Assembly: GCA_030049455.1 (NCBI GenBank)
Contig: JASIKV010000127.1
Location: 1-16,262 of the forward strand
DNA length: 16,262 bases
Reading direction: 5' to 3'
Source of the DNA: Terriglobia bacterium
GTDB lineage: Bacteria > Acidobacteriota > Terriglobia > UBA7540
Within the stretch, counting starts at the first letter, position 1, and each line of letters starts with the position of its first letter. The notes under the pieces were generated by a model. It saw only the letters and a list, made by a program, of their open reading frames with translations, was not told where the DNA came from and searched no databases. The position numbers and the translations under genes were made by a program. This document shows positions 6,186 to 13,891 of this stretch, one piece after another.

Positions 6186-9053
6186 TTAGGACGTAAAAGC
6201 CTTTCCTATCAACACAAATGGGGCCCAATAATAAGGGTGCGGATATCGCTCACGCAGTTCCCTCATGGCCTCGCGAAGGGCCGCGGCCCGATTGGGCGAG
6301 CCGGCGCTTTTGCCATAGAATGCCTTCATGAACTGTGCGGTGCTGTTATCGTTCACATCCCAAAGGGTTAAGAGCAGCGTCCGCGCGCCCGCCGTCAGCA
6401 GGCCTCGCACCAAGCCCATCAATTCGTCACCCGCCGCCACCACATTCAGCCCCGTCGAGCAGCCGCTGAGCGTAATCATGTCCACGGGCAAGTGTAAGCT
6501 GTAGAGATCGTAGAGGGTCAGAAACGTGTCGCCCAGCCTGACGCCGGAAAACATGGGATTATCCGGGCGGAAGAATCCGTGCGTGGCGATGTGAATCGAC
6601 CGGCAATTCGGCCCCTTCTCGGTCAGGACCTTCTTGCTGGCGTCGCGACCGACAAACAGTTCCGCCTTGGGCAGGATCATGGCGACGGATTGAAGCTCCT
6701 CATAGATCGAAGGCGTCTGCGCGCTGGGCACTCCCAGGATGAGCGCGCCCGTTCCCGGGTTCACCTGCTTGCGATGGCACCGGGCATAGATGCTGGCGCT
6801 CGGCGCATACGAAACCGTGAAGGAATCGAGCAGGTATCCGCTGCCGTCATAGAGCGCGTGAAAGGGCACGTAGTGCAGCAACTCATGCGGGGCCAGCACC
6901 AGGTGCGTCCCCGCAAGCCGCGGGCGGATGGGCAGAATCAGCTCATCGTAAAGCTCCTTCAGGTGCGCTTGCGTGGCTTCCAGCAGGGGCGCTTGAAACT
7001 GGCTCACGTATTCCGCCCCCAGGCGGAACTTCGCCAACTGGAACCGCAGCATGCGCAGGCTTTGCGCCACGCGCGGGGAGAGCGTGACGGGCAATACCTC
7101 CAAACCCTGCTGCGTCAGGATCGCGGCCAGGATGCGGTCGCGCACGCGGAAGAACTCGACAAGCGTGACCTCAGGCCCCAGAATCTCACGCAGGGCATCG
7201 AGCGGCTCAGGTTCGGTGGGAGGAATCCCCGCCGCTTCGGCGTCCGCGGCGGGAAGCTCGCGAAGCACACGCAGAAATTCCTTTTCGCTCTCCTCAGCGC
7301 GGTCGCGCAGCTCCGTCAGGCGCTTTTCGGAAGCGGGCGCCTGGCCGAGTTGTTCGGCCTCAATGCGGTGGTAATACCAGTTGAGCTGTTCGCGCAGACC
7401 GCGAATCTGCTGCACCAGATGGCTTTTGCTCATGTCTTCGATCTGCGCCGGGCTGACCTGGCGCGAGACCGAGTCGAGAAGGCTGCGCGACTTCGCCTGC
7501 TCCATGTAAGACCACGCCTGCTTTTGCGCATCGACGGTCGCTCCCCGCGCCAGACACAAGTTGATCAAATTCTCGTATGCCTCCAGGCGGTTCTTCATGA
7601 ACGAAATCTTCAACTCTTCGCCGTGAACGCGCCCGCGCAGGGTTTCAAGCAGGTGCTTGGCCACCAGATAGTGATGCTCGGCAGCGCTCCTGTCACCACG
7701 GCCCTCTTCGATCTCACCCATGACCAGATGGGCCTGGTAAACCAGAATAGGCGCTTCCCTGCCCGTCAGGCCGGCGAGGGCGGCCTGGCATTGCTCGCGC
7801 GCCGCCGCCGCGTCGCCTCCCTTGAGCGACAGCCGGACCATCAGCAGCCGGCAGAGCAGCGCGCGCCCCGGCAGCGGCGAAGCACCGAAGAACTCGAGCG
7901 CCGCCAGTCCGAACCGCCGAGCTTCAAACAATCGCCCTTCCTGGTAGAGCACCCAGCCGCGATAAAGATCAATCAGCGCCGGCCAGACCTGGTTTTTCTC
8001 CTTTACGAACCGCTCGCGCGCCTGCGCAAACAGGTCCAGCGCGCGGAAGCCCTTATTCTCCTGACTGTAGGCAATCGCCACGAAGCACAAGGCTTTGGCC
8101 GCTTCGTATCCCATGCCGAGCTGCTCGAACCGTGTCACGGCTTCCTGCGCCATCTCGCGCGCTTCCTGGCTCATGTTGAGTTCCAGATAAATCTCCGCCA
8201 GGTCGAGATGGCAAAGCGCAGTGTGATAGTTGTCGCCAACGCGCGCGCTTTCCTGGCGCACGGCGCGCAGCATCTCAATGGCGCGGCCGTATTCCCCCCG
8301 GAAGTAATAGAGATAGGCAATGTTGTAGTCCGCCTGAACGACGGCGCGCGGCAGGTTTTGCTGAAGGCAGAATTGCCGTGCCTGCTCGTAGGCGCTCAGC
8401 GCTTCCTGGTACTCGTTGAGCGAAATCAGGCAAACGGCGATGTTGTGAAGCGCCGCGATGATGCCTTCCGCGTCCTTGTCGGGCAGCAGTTGCTTGAGTG
8501 TGCGCTGGTAGCATTCCAGCGCCTCGCGAAAGCGGTCCTGGCGATGGAAAATGTTTCCGACATTGATGTCCAGCCGCGCCAGGCGCAGATCGTCGCCCGC
8601 CGTGGTAAAGATGGCGCGAGCACGCTCGGCCGCGGCCAGCGCCCGGTCGTATTCCCCCAGCAGGATTAACGGTTGAATTGAGACGCTCAGGGTACGCGCC
8701 TCCTGATTGCTGTTTCCCGCCTCGGCAAAAAGCTGCACGGCCTGCGCGTGGAGTTCCGCCGCCTGCGCGTTCTGCCCCCCGAACCACAGGGTGTTGGCCT
8801 TGGCGCGCGCCGCGTGCGCGCTCGCTTCCTTGTCCTTCAGTTCTTTGGCAATGGCCAGCGCCGCTTCCGCCAGCACCTGCGCTTTTGCCAAGTCCTTGCG
8901 CAGCCACACGCCCACGCCGTCATCCAATTGCGCCACCAGCGCCGGTGTAAGCTGGCGCCGATGCCGGGTGAGATACTTTCCCCGCGCCGCATCGTCGGTT
9001 ATCGCCCCCAATCGATCGATGATTTTTTCCGGACTGGTAGGTTTAGTTGGCAT
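6186..9053 (-). CDS. TPR-CHAT protein (caspase/separase-like cysteine protease domain)
   Basis: The protein has 955 residues in three parts. Residues about 55-520 are helical tetratricopeptide-like repeats (for example ALHNIAVCLISLNEYQEALSAY around 201-222 and ADYNIAYLYYFRGEYGRAIEM around 241-261). A charged helical linker spans about 535-600. A CHAT domain spans about 620-955, with the conserved HELLHYVPFHALYD (723-736) and the catalytic pair H825 in HIATHGFF and C865 in LSGCSTG, both intact. CHAT domains belong to the caspase-separase protease clan, and the TPRs usually bind a partner or substrate. There is no signal peptide or membrane segment, so it is predicted to be cytosolic. The gene lies between the sigma-factor gene and the zinc-finger gene. 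A 208-base gap to the sigma gene is mostly filled by a palindromic repeat, and no strong ribosome binding site is seen before the ATG. The domain call is firm; the target is unknown. Confidence 0.95.
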   Translation of the reverse strand: MPTKPTSPEKIIDRLGAITDDAARGKYLTRHRRQLTPALVAQLDDGVGVWLRKDLAKAQVLAEAALAIAKELKDKEASAHAARAKANTLWFGGQNAQAAELHAQAVQLFAEAGNSNQEARTLSVSIQPLILLGEYDRALAAAERARAIFTTAGDDLRLARLDINVGNIFHRQDRFREALECYQRTLKQLLPDKDAEGIIAALHNIAVCLISLNEYQEALSAYEQARQFCLQQNLPRAVVQADYNIAYLYYFRGEYGRAIEMLRAVRQESARVGDNYHTALCHLDLAEIYLELNMSQEAREMAQEAVTRFEQLGMGYEAAKALCFVAIAYSQENKGFRALDLFAQARERFVKEKNQVWPALIDLYRGWVLYQEGRLFEARRFGLAALEFFGASPLPGRALLCRLLMVRLSLKGGDAAAAREQCQAALAGLTGREAPILVYQAHLVMGEIEEGRGDRSAAEHHYLVAKHLLETLRGRVHGEELKISFMKNRLEAYENLINLCLARGATVDAQKQAWSYMEQAKSRSLLDSVSRQVSPAQIEDMSKSHLVQQIRGLREQLNWYYHRIEAEQLGQAPASEKRLTELRDRAEESEKEFLRVLRELPAADAEAAGIPPTEPEPLDALREILGPEVTLVEFFRVRDRILAAILTQQGLEVLPVTLSPRVAQSLRMLRFQLAKFRLGAEYVSQFQAPLLEATQAHLKELYDELILPIRPRLAGTHLVLAPHELLHYVPFHALYDGSGYLLDSFTVSYAPSASIYARCHRKQVNPGTGALILGVPSAQTPSIYEELQSVAMILPKAELFVGRDASKKVLTEKGPNCRSIHIATHGFFRPDNPMFSGVRLGDTFLTLYDLYSLHLPVDMITLSGCSTGLNVVAAGDELMGLVRGLLTAGARTLLLTLWDVNDNSTAQFMKAFYGKSAGSPNRAAALREAMRELRERYPHPYYWAPFVLIGKAFTS

Positions 9054-9101
9054 CAGGTCAACTGTAGCGCGGGCACAGTGTTCCTGTCGTTGTGGCCGGA
9101 A

Positions 9102-9263
9102 AACGACCCCTCACCCGTCCTCCTCCGTCGGCCACCCTCTCCCCTCGGAGAGGGAAAAGCTCTCGGCGCACCGCGCACAAGGAATTTTTGCCCTCTCCGA
9201 GGGGAGAGGGTGGCTCGCAACCGGCGTACTCACCAGCCGGGGCGAGACGGGTGAGGGGCCGTT
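9102..9263. repeat. MITE/REP-like palindromic element with nested inverted repeats
   Basis: The outer inverted repeat is cccctcacccgtc at 9107-9119 against 9246-9258 (perfect); it extends to 9102-9119 / 9246-9263 with one mismatch. Inside lies a perfect 24-base inverted repeat, 9131-9154 against 9191-9214, separated by 36 bases; each arm is itself a small hairpin (ccctctcc / ggagaggg with a four-base loop). The element ends on the stop codon of the sigma gene (9264-9262) and fills most of the sigma-CHAT gap. It codes for nothing recognisable. GC-rich elements of this ccctctccc/gggagaggg type are widespread in bacterial genomes. Its folded RNA could end or attenuate transcription from the sigma gene. 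Confidence 0.85.
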
Positions 9264-9933
9264 ACCTCCCCATAAACCCCGCCTTTTCCAAATTCCTGCG
9301 CAGATACTCCAGACATTTCTGCCGCGTAAATCCGATGGATCCCGTGGCCAAGCCCAGTTCCGCCGCCACTTCTTCATACGGCCGCGCGGGGGATTCATAA
9401 AACAGCATCTCGATCAGCCGCCGGCATTGCGGCGATAGCGGAACCTGCGCCTCACGCAGCATCTGCTCGAGCTCGGCACCGCGCACCTGCTGGGCGGAGA
9501 GTTCCTGCGATCTCTTCTCGACGTGCGTCTCCAGCTCTTCTTCCTCAGCGCCGATGAATTGCATCTGCTCGCGCCGCCAGTCGGCGCACCGCCGCGCCGT
9601 CACCTGAATCAGCCATGCCGGCAGCGCCTGGGGGTCGCGAATCTTGCCCAGCTCCGAAAGCAGGCTGAGGCACACGGACTGGAAAATCTCTGCCGCATTG
9701 TCGGCGGAAAGCCCGTATTTCAGGGGAATCGAAAAGATCAGATTTTTGTACCGGTCGATCAGCGCCTGCCAGGCTTCTTCCTTCCCGTTCAGGCAATCCT
9801 TCACCAGCCGCGCGTTTGAGGCGGAGGCTTCCGCGCCGGGTTTGGAAGAAATCTTGGGCAAGGGCGCAAAGCGTGGCACGGGCATCCTGCCCGTAAACCG
9901 TACAGGAACGCCATGGCGTGCCCGCACGAGCAT
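9262..9933 (-). CDS. ECF-like sigma-70 family RNA polymerase sigma factor
   Basis: The 223-residue protein has a sigma region 2 at about 43-122 (LVKDCLNGKEEAWQALIDRY through WLIQVTARRCADWRRE) that would bind core polymerase and the -10 element. It has a region 4 helix-turn-helix at about 163-216 (LSPQCRRLIEMLF, YEEVAAELGLATGSIGFTRQKCLEYLRR) for the -35 element. Regions 1.1 and 3 are absent, as in ECF factors. The first ~25 residues (MLVRARHGVPVRFTGRMPVP) come from an interspersed palindromic repeat, so the true start is uncertain: ATG at 9933 is used here, and ATG at 9885 is the alternative. Neither has a strong ribosome binding site. It probably directs transcription of the genes downstream (CHAT, zinc finger, subtilase), and the zinc-finger protein is a candidate inhibitor; both points are inferred. 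It begins 68 bases after the end of the peptide-binding protein gene. Confidence 0.9.
   Translation of the reverse strand: MLVRARHGVPVRFTGRMPVPRFAPLPKISSKPGAEASASNARLVKDCLNGKEEAWQALIDRYKNLIFSIPLKYGLSADNAAEIFQSVCLSLLSELGKIRDPQALPAWLIQVTARRCADWRREQMQFIGAEEEELETHVEKRSQELSAQQVRGAELEQMLREAQVPLSPQCRRLIEMLFYESPARPYEEVAAELGLATGSIGFTRQKCLEYLRRNLEKAGFMGR
9873..9927. repeat. Interspersed REP-like palindromic repeat overlapping the sigma-factor start
   Basis: The + strand contains acgggca-tcc-tgcccgt (9878-9894), a seven-base-arm palindrome, followed by acgccatggcgt (9908-9919), a perfect 12-base palindrome, with gcgtgcccgcacg next to it. When translated, this stretch gives RMPVPR on one strand and GTGILPV on the other. 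These peptides recur at the ends of predicted proteins in many environmental genomes because the DNA repeat is common. It extends the sigma-factor reading frame upstream. Confidence 0.65.
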
Positions 9934-9940
9934 TTTACTT

Positions 9941-9969
9941 CGGCGTAATTTCGTTCTTCAATTACGCCG
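9941..9969. other. Inverted repeat (hairpin) just upstream of the sigma-factor start
   Basis: cggcgtaatt (9941-9950) and aattacgccg (9960-9969) form a perfect 10-base stem with a nine-base loop. It ends eight bases before the sigma ATG. A second small palindrome, ggacc-gat-ggtcc (9986-9998), lies between it and the stop codon of the binding-protein gene. Neither is followed by a T run on the - strand, so a classical terminator is unlikely; an operator or an RNA structure controlling translation of the sigma factor is possible. Confidence 0.6.
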
Positions 9970-10001
9970 CCAACCGCGAACCACGGGACCGATGGTCCGC
10001 T

Positions 10002-11744
10002 CTACCGCCAATACAATCGGTCGGCGTTCCACAACAGATAATTCCGCATCACTGAAGGTTCCAACCCCTCCAGGCCGGCTTTGGTTGCGGCCAGCACGTT
10101 GGGGCTGACCAGGCAGATGACCGGGTCCTCCTCCGCCACGATCTGCTGAACGCGGTCGTAGGCCGCCTTGCGCGCGGCGAAATCGAGCAGGGCGGTCTGC
10201 GATTGCATCAGGCTGTCGAGCTCCGTCTGCCAGGGAGGCAGGGGATGCACCTCGGCCAGCGCCCACACGTGCGTTCCGCCGGTTGAGGTCCACACGTTGA
10301 TTTCCGGATTGGGATCGGCGTCGCCGCTTACCAGGCCCAGCAGCGTGGCTTCATAATCATAGGAATCGAACGCGCGCGCCATCAGCGCCTGGAATTCCAT
10401 GGACACCAGGTTGACGCGCATCCCGAGCTGGCTCAGATCGCGCTGAATGAGCGTCGCCATCTTGCTGCGCTGGGCATTGCTGGGATTGGTCAAAATCGAA
10501 AACTCCACGGGGGCGCCTTGTGAGTCGGTCAGAGTGCCATCCGCCCGGCGCGTGAATCCCCCCAGGCGCAACAGCTCCAGGGCTTTCTCGAGCGACCGCG
10601 CGGGGTGCGGAATTGCCTCGTCCACCCACATTTTGTTGCCCGGGGTCACCTGCGTCCAGATGGGCGTGGCGTTCCCGCGATACACCAGGCGCACGATGGC
10701 CTCGCGATCGATGGCCAGCGAAACAGCCTGGCGGAATTCGCGCCGGCGAAACCACTCCTGCTTGCGGACGATCTCCGGCAGGTGCTTTGCGCTTAGATCG
10801 TTCAAATTGAAAAAAAGGAAATCGTATTCCATCCCCGGGCCCAGGTTGAACAGACGGTAGCCGTGCGCGCCGCCTTCCCGCTCAAGCAGAGCGTAATTAT
10901 CCGCGCCGACCTTTTCCAGCAGATCCAGGTCGCCCGCTTCGAAGCGAATCACCTCGGCATCCTCCGTGGGGACGATCAGGAAGACAATCTCATCCAGATA
11001 GGGCAGCCGGTGCCTTGCGGCATCAACCTTCCAGTAATTGGGATTTCGCTCCAGCACAACCTGCTGCCCGGGCACGTATTGCTTCAGCCGGAAAGGTCCG
11101 AGGCCGGCGATGCTGCCGGGAGCCGATGAAATGGCCCACGCCTGATTGATCTTTCCGTTTTCGTAGTCCTGCTCCAGCAGGTGCCGGGGAAGAATCGCCA
11201 CTCCGTCAAAGATTCGCTCGGCAGCGGCATAGGGCTGCGCGAAGTCGAATTCCACACGGTAAGGTCCCAGCTTGAGAACCTTGATCGGCTTCCCACCCAC
11301 CATCAGCAAATCGCGCTGCGGCGAATCGACCTTGGGGTCAAGATACAGATTGAAGCTGAAAACCACATCATCAGCATCAAAAGGCTGGCCGTCGGAAAAC
11401 CGCAGACCCTGGCGCAATTCCAGCACGTAGCGCCTTCCTCCGTCGGAAACTGCCCATGACTTCGCGAGCGCCGGCTCCGTGCGCTGCGTTGCAAGATTGA
11501 TGTGAATCAGGTCAGCGTCAAGAAGGGTGATCAATTCCTTTGAAACCACGTCCAAGGCGATGGCGGGATTCGCCGTTTTCGGCTCGGAGTGCCACGAGGC
11601 CACCAGCCGCCCGCCGACCCGGCCGGCCTCGCCCGTTGTCACCAGGAGATCCTCCGATTGCGCGCCCAGCGCCGGGGGCCTGGAAAGCATGAGCAGTCCG
11701 GCAGCGAAAACCAAGCATCCGAATCTAAGTTTAAGTTTGACCAC
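10002..11744 (-). CDS. Peptide ABC transporter substrate-binding protein (SBP family 5, DppA/OppA-like)
   Basis: It captures peptides or related solutes in the periplasm for the transporter encoded upstream. The protein has 580 residues with a signal peptide (basic VKLKLR, hydrophobic core, cleavage near ALGA-Q at 28/29). No lipobox cysteine is seen at the cleavage site, so a soluble periplasmic form is expected. Family-5 features are LAKSWAVSDGGRRYVLELRQ (93-112), LRFSDGQPFDADDVVFSF, GLGPFRLKQYVPGQ, LERNPNYW, and the FRQAVSLAIDREAI stretch typical of the second lobe. The start is a GTG at 11744-11742 with only a weak ribosome binding site; an ATG seven bases upstream is out of frame. It is the last gene of the transporter operon, 166 bases after the second permease. 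The ligand cannot be told from the sequence; dipeptides, oligopeptides and some sugars or metals are all known for this family. Confidence 0.95.
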   Translation of the reverse strand: MVKLKLRFGCLVFAAGLLMLSRPPALGAQSEDLLVTTGEAGRVGGRLVASWHSEPKTANPAIALDVVSKELITLLDADLIHINLATQRTEPALAKSWAVSDGGRRYVLELRQGLRFSDGQPFDADDVVFSFNLYLDPKVDSPQRDLLMVGGKPIKVLKLGPYRVEFDFAQPYAAAERIFDGVAILPRHLLEQDYENGKINQAWAISSAPGSIAGLGPFRLKQYVPGQQVVLERNPNYWKVDAARHRLPYLDEIVFLIVPTEDAEVIRFEAGDLDLLEKVGADNYALLEREGGAHGYRLFNLGPGMEYDFLFFNLNDLSAKHLPEIVRKQEWFRRREFRQAVSLAIDREAIVRLVYRGNATPIWTQVTPGNKMWVDEAIPHPARSLEKALELLRLGGFTRRADGTLTDSQGAPVEFSILTNPSNAQRSKMATLIQRDLSQLGMRVNLVSMEFQALMARAFDSYDYEATLLGLVSGDADPNPEINVWTSTGGTHVWALAEVHPLPPWQTELDSLMQSQTALLDFAARKAAYDRVQQIVAEEDPVICLVSPNVLAATKAGLEGLEPSVMRNYLLWNADRLYWR

Positions 11745-11910
11745 TGCCCATTACGTGTCTTTCCAGTAATTTGCGGCGAAAAGGTAGTAGACCAGAAGAA
11801 ACCGCGTGAAAGCAAGCCCTGCGGCGGGCTGCTGGCGGCGGCAATATCGATTGCCGGAAGCTCCTCCATCCAAACAATCTCTCACCCCAAGCCTGCGGAG
11901 ACCCGGAAAA

Positions 11911-12924
11911 TCATGGACTTTGCTGCAACGCGTCAGCCAGCAGGTGGTATAGGAGAAAAACGGGGATGAGAGCCACACCAGCCGCGAACATCCACCAATA
12001 CGATTCCAGCACATACAGTTTTTGCATGTCGGCGAGCATGTTGCCCCAGCTTGGCGCAGGCTCGCTGACCCCCAGGCCCAGAAATGAGAGGGTGACCTCC
12101 GCCAGAATGTATTGGGGAATCAGCAGGGCCGCCTGCGTCAAGAGCACGCCCAGGGCTTCCGGTAGGATGTGGCGGCGCAGCAGGTAGAAATCTGACGCTC
12201 CGAAGCCACGCGCTGCCAGAACGTAATCCCGATGGCGGGCGCTGAGCACAACTCCTCGCACCAGGCGCGACGGCCGGGCCCACCCCGTCAGTCCGATGAG
12301 CCCCACCAGCAGAAAGAATGACTCCTGCGCCCCCAGGTGCAGCGGCAAGAATGCGCGGACTGCGAACAGGAGATAAATCCAGGGCAGGGCCATGAACAGC
12401 TCCGATGCGCCCATGATCAGGTGGTCGGGCAAGGAAGCGTAGAACCCCGCCAGACCCCCCAGCACCAATCCCAGGGCGAGCGATAGGGCCGTCGCCAGCA
12501 GCCCGGCAAACAACGAAACGCGGCCTCCATAGAGCAGGCGCGAAAACTGGTCGCGGCCGAAGTCGTCCGTGCCCAAAAGAAACAAGCGATGCGGCGGCGC
12601 GACGCCAAACAGACGCCACTCACCGCTCTGACCCATTCCGCCCTCGGCGGCAAGCTTCACGAAGAAATGCACCGGAATCATCCGGCTTCGGTCAATCTCG
12701 TAAGGCACGGCGGCCGAGGACTCCGGGTGATAAATCTGCGCGTAGGCAAAGGGACGAAGGTGAAAGTGTCCCTGCGTGTCGACCAGGTGCAAGGCCATGG
12801 GCGGGGCGAAGGGGAAATCGCGATTCTGCTCCGCCGGGTCGTAGGGCGCGAGGAAGCCCGCACCCAGCACCAACACGTGAATCAGCGCCAGGCCCAGCAG
12901 CGCGAACTTGAGTTTCATCCGCAT
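11911..12924 (-). CDS. Peptide ABC transporter permease, DppC/OppC-like
   Basis: This 337-residue inner-membrane permease has one N-terminal membrane segment (about 7-26). A long periplasmic stretch (about 28-112) follows, larger than in E. coli DppC. The BPD transmembrane domain starts at LGTDDFGRDQFSRLLYGGR (117-135). The cytoplasmic EAA loop that contacts the ATPases is HRDYVLAARGFGASDFYLLRRHILPE (231-256; shown here as position and key residues A-A-R-G and R-H-I-L-P). Further membrane segments lie at about 137-160, 173-195, 202-217, 258-280 and 308-327. The ATG at 12924 lies one base after the stop of the dppB-like gene, so the two are translationally coupled. A second ATG six bases in is an equally possible start. 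It should pair with the DppB-like permease to form the channel. Confidence 0.95.
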   Translation of the reverse strand: MRMKLKFALLGLALIHVLVLGAGFLAPYDPAEQNRDFPFAPPMALHLVDTQGHFHLRPFAYAQIYHPESSAAVPYEIDRSRMIPVHFFVKLAAEGGMGQSGEWRLFGVAPPHRLFLLGTDDFGRDQFSRLLYGGRVSLFAGLLATALSLALGLVLGGLAGFYASLPDHLIMGASELFMALPWIYLLFAVRAFLPLHLGAQESFFLLVGLIGLTGWARPSRLVRGVVLSARHRDYVLAARGFGASDFYLLRRHILPEALGVLLTQAALLIPQYILAEVTLSFLGLGVSEPAPSWGNMLADMQKLYVLESYWWMFAAGVALIPVFLLYHLLADALQQSP

Positions 12925-12925
12925 C

Positions 12926-13891
12926 TCACATCGCGCGAATGCGCGGATCGACGACGTGCAACAACACGTCCGCCAGCAGGTTTCCCGTAACCAGAAATGC
13001 CGTCGAGCACAACACTGCGGCCACCACCACGTACACGTCGCGTTCCAGAATCGCCTGAAGCAGCAAGGGCCCGATGCCCGGCCAGCTCATGACCACTTCA
13101 ATCAGCAGCGACCCGCTCAAAAGCGTTCCGATCGAGACGCCGAACAGGGAAATCAAGGGATTGGCGGCCACAGGCAGGACATGACGAAACAGCAGCCGTC
13201 CGGGCGGAATGCCATGGCCGCGCGCCGCCCGGATGAATGGCGCATCCAGGACTTCCAGCAGGGCCGATCGCACGTGCCAGATCTGCACGGGCAACAGTCC
13301 GGCGATGAGCGCCAGAACCGGCAGGGCAAGATGCCAAACCAAGTCGCGCCAGCGGGCGGCAGCGCCCAGACTTTCCGCCGCCAGAGAATGCATTCCGCCC
13401 GCCGGGAACCATCCGGTTCGGAGCGCCAGCGCCAGCAGGGCCAGGGCAATCAGCACGTCCGGGATGGCCAGCAGGGAGGCCGTCACGAGGCTCGATACCC
13501 GGTCAAGCCAGCCGCCGTGGCGCGCCGCCGCCCAGACTCCCCAAGGAACGGCAAGCAACCACGAGCCGAGCAGGGCAGTGAGTGTCAGCAGCAACGTATT
13601 CGCGGCGCGAACCTTCAGCAGGGGCCAGACAGGGCTGTTGAAAGCGAAGGAAAAGCCAAGGTTTCCCCGCAGCACCGATTTCACCCACAACAGGTAGGTA
13701 ACCGGCAGCGAGCGGTCCAGCCCGTAAGCCGCCCGCAGCGCCGCCACCTCACCGGGGGAAATCTGCGGGTTCATCCGCATCTGCTCAAAATAATCGCCCG
13801 GGGCCAGCTTGAGGAAAGCGAAGGTCAGCAGGGAGACTCCGAACAGCACCATCAGGGAGTGCGTCAGTCTGGAGAGCACAAACCGCATCAT
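12926..13891 (-). CDS. Peptide ABC transporter permease, DppB/OppB-like
   Basis: This 321-residue membrane protein has an N-terminal segment (about 4-29) followed by the family's APGD motif (30-33). The YGLDRSLPVTYLLWVKSVLRG stretch (56-76; key residues YGLDR and the following P) is typical of OppB proteins. The EAA loop is around 217-242 (APFIRAARGHG and the following RHVLP). Later come SGSLLIEVVMSWPGIGPLLLQA, a classic OppB region, and VVDPRIR near the C-terminus, as in DppB. The ATG at 13891 overlaps the TGA stop of the upstream ATPase gene (ATGA), which argues for coupled translation. A GTG at 13900 and an ATG at 13888 are alternatives. It is expected to form the heterodimeric pore with the downstream permease. 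Confidence 0.95.
   Translation of the reverse strand: MMRFVLSRLTHSLMVLFGVSLLTFAFLKLAPGDYFEQMRMNPQISPGEVAALRAAYGLDRSLPVTYLLWVKSVLRGNLGFSFAFNSPVWPLLKVRAANTLLLTLTALLGSWLLAVPWGVWAAARHGGWLDRVSSLVTASLLAIPDVLIALALLALALRTGWFPAGGMHSLAAESLGAAARWRDLVWHLALPVLALIAGLLPVQIWHVRSALLEVLDAPFIRAARGHGIPPGRLLFRHVLPVAANPLISLFGVSIGTLLSGSLLIEVVMSWPGIGPLLLQAILERDVYVVVAAVLCSTAFLVTGNLLADVLLHVVDPRIRAM

Noticed and set aside
6579..8669. 696-codon open frame on the + strand opposite the CHAT gene
   Set aside because: It is antisense to a clear TPR-CHAT gene, is rich in Arg, Gln and His, has no recognisable domain, and follows from GC-rich codon bias.
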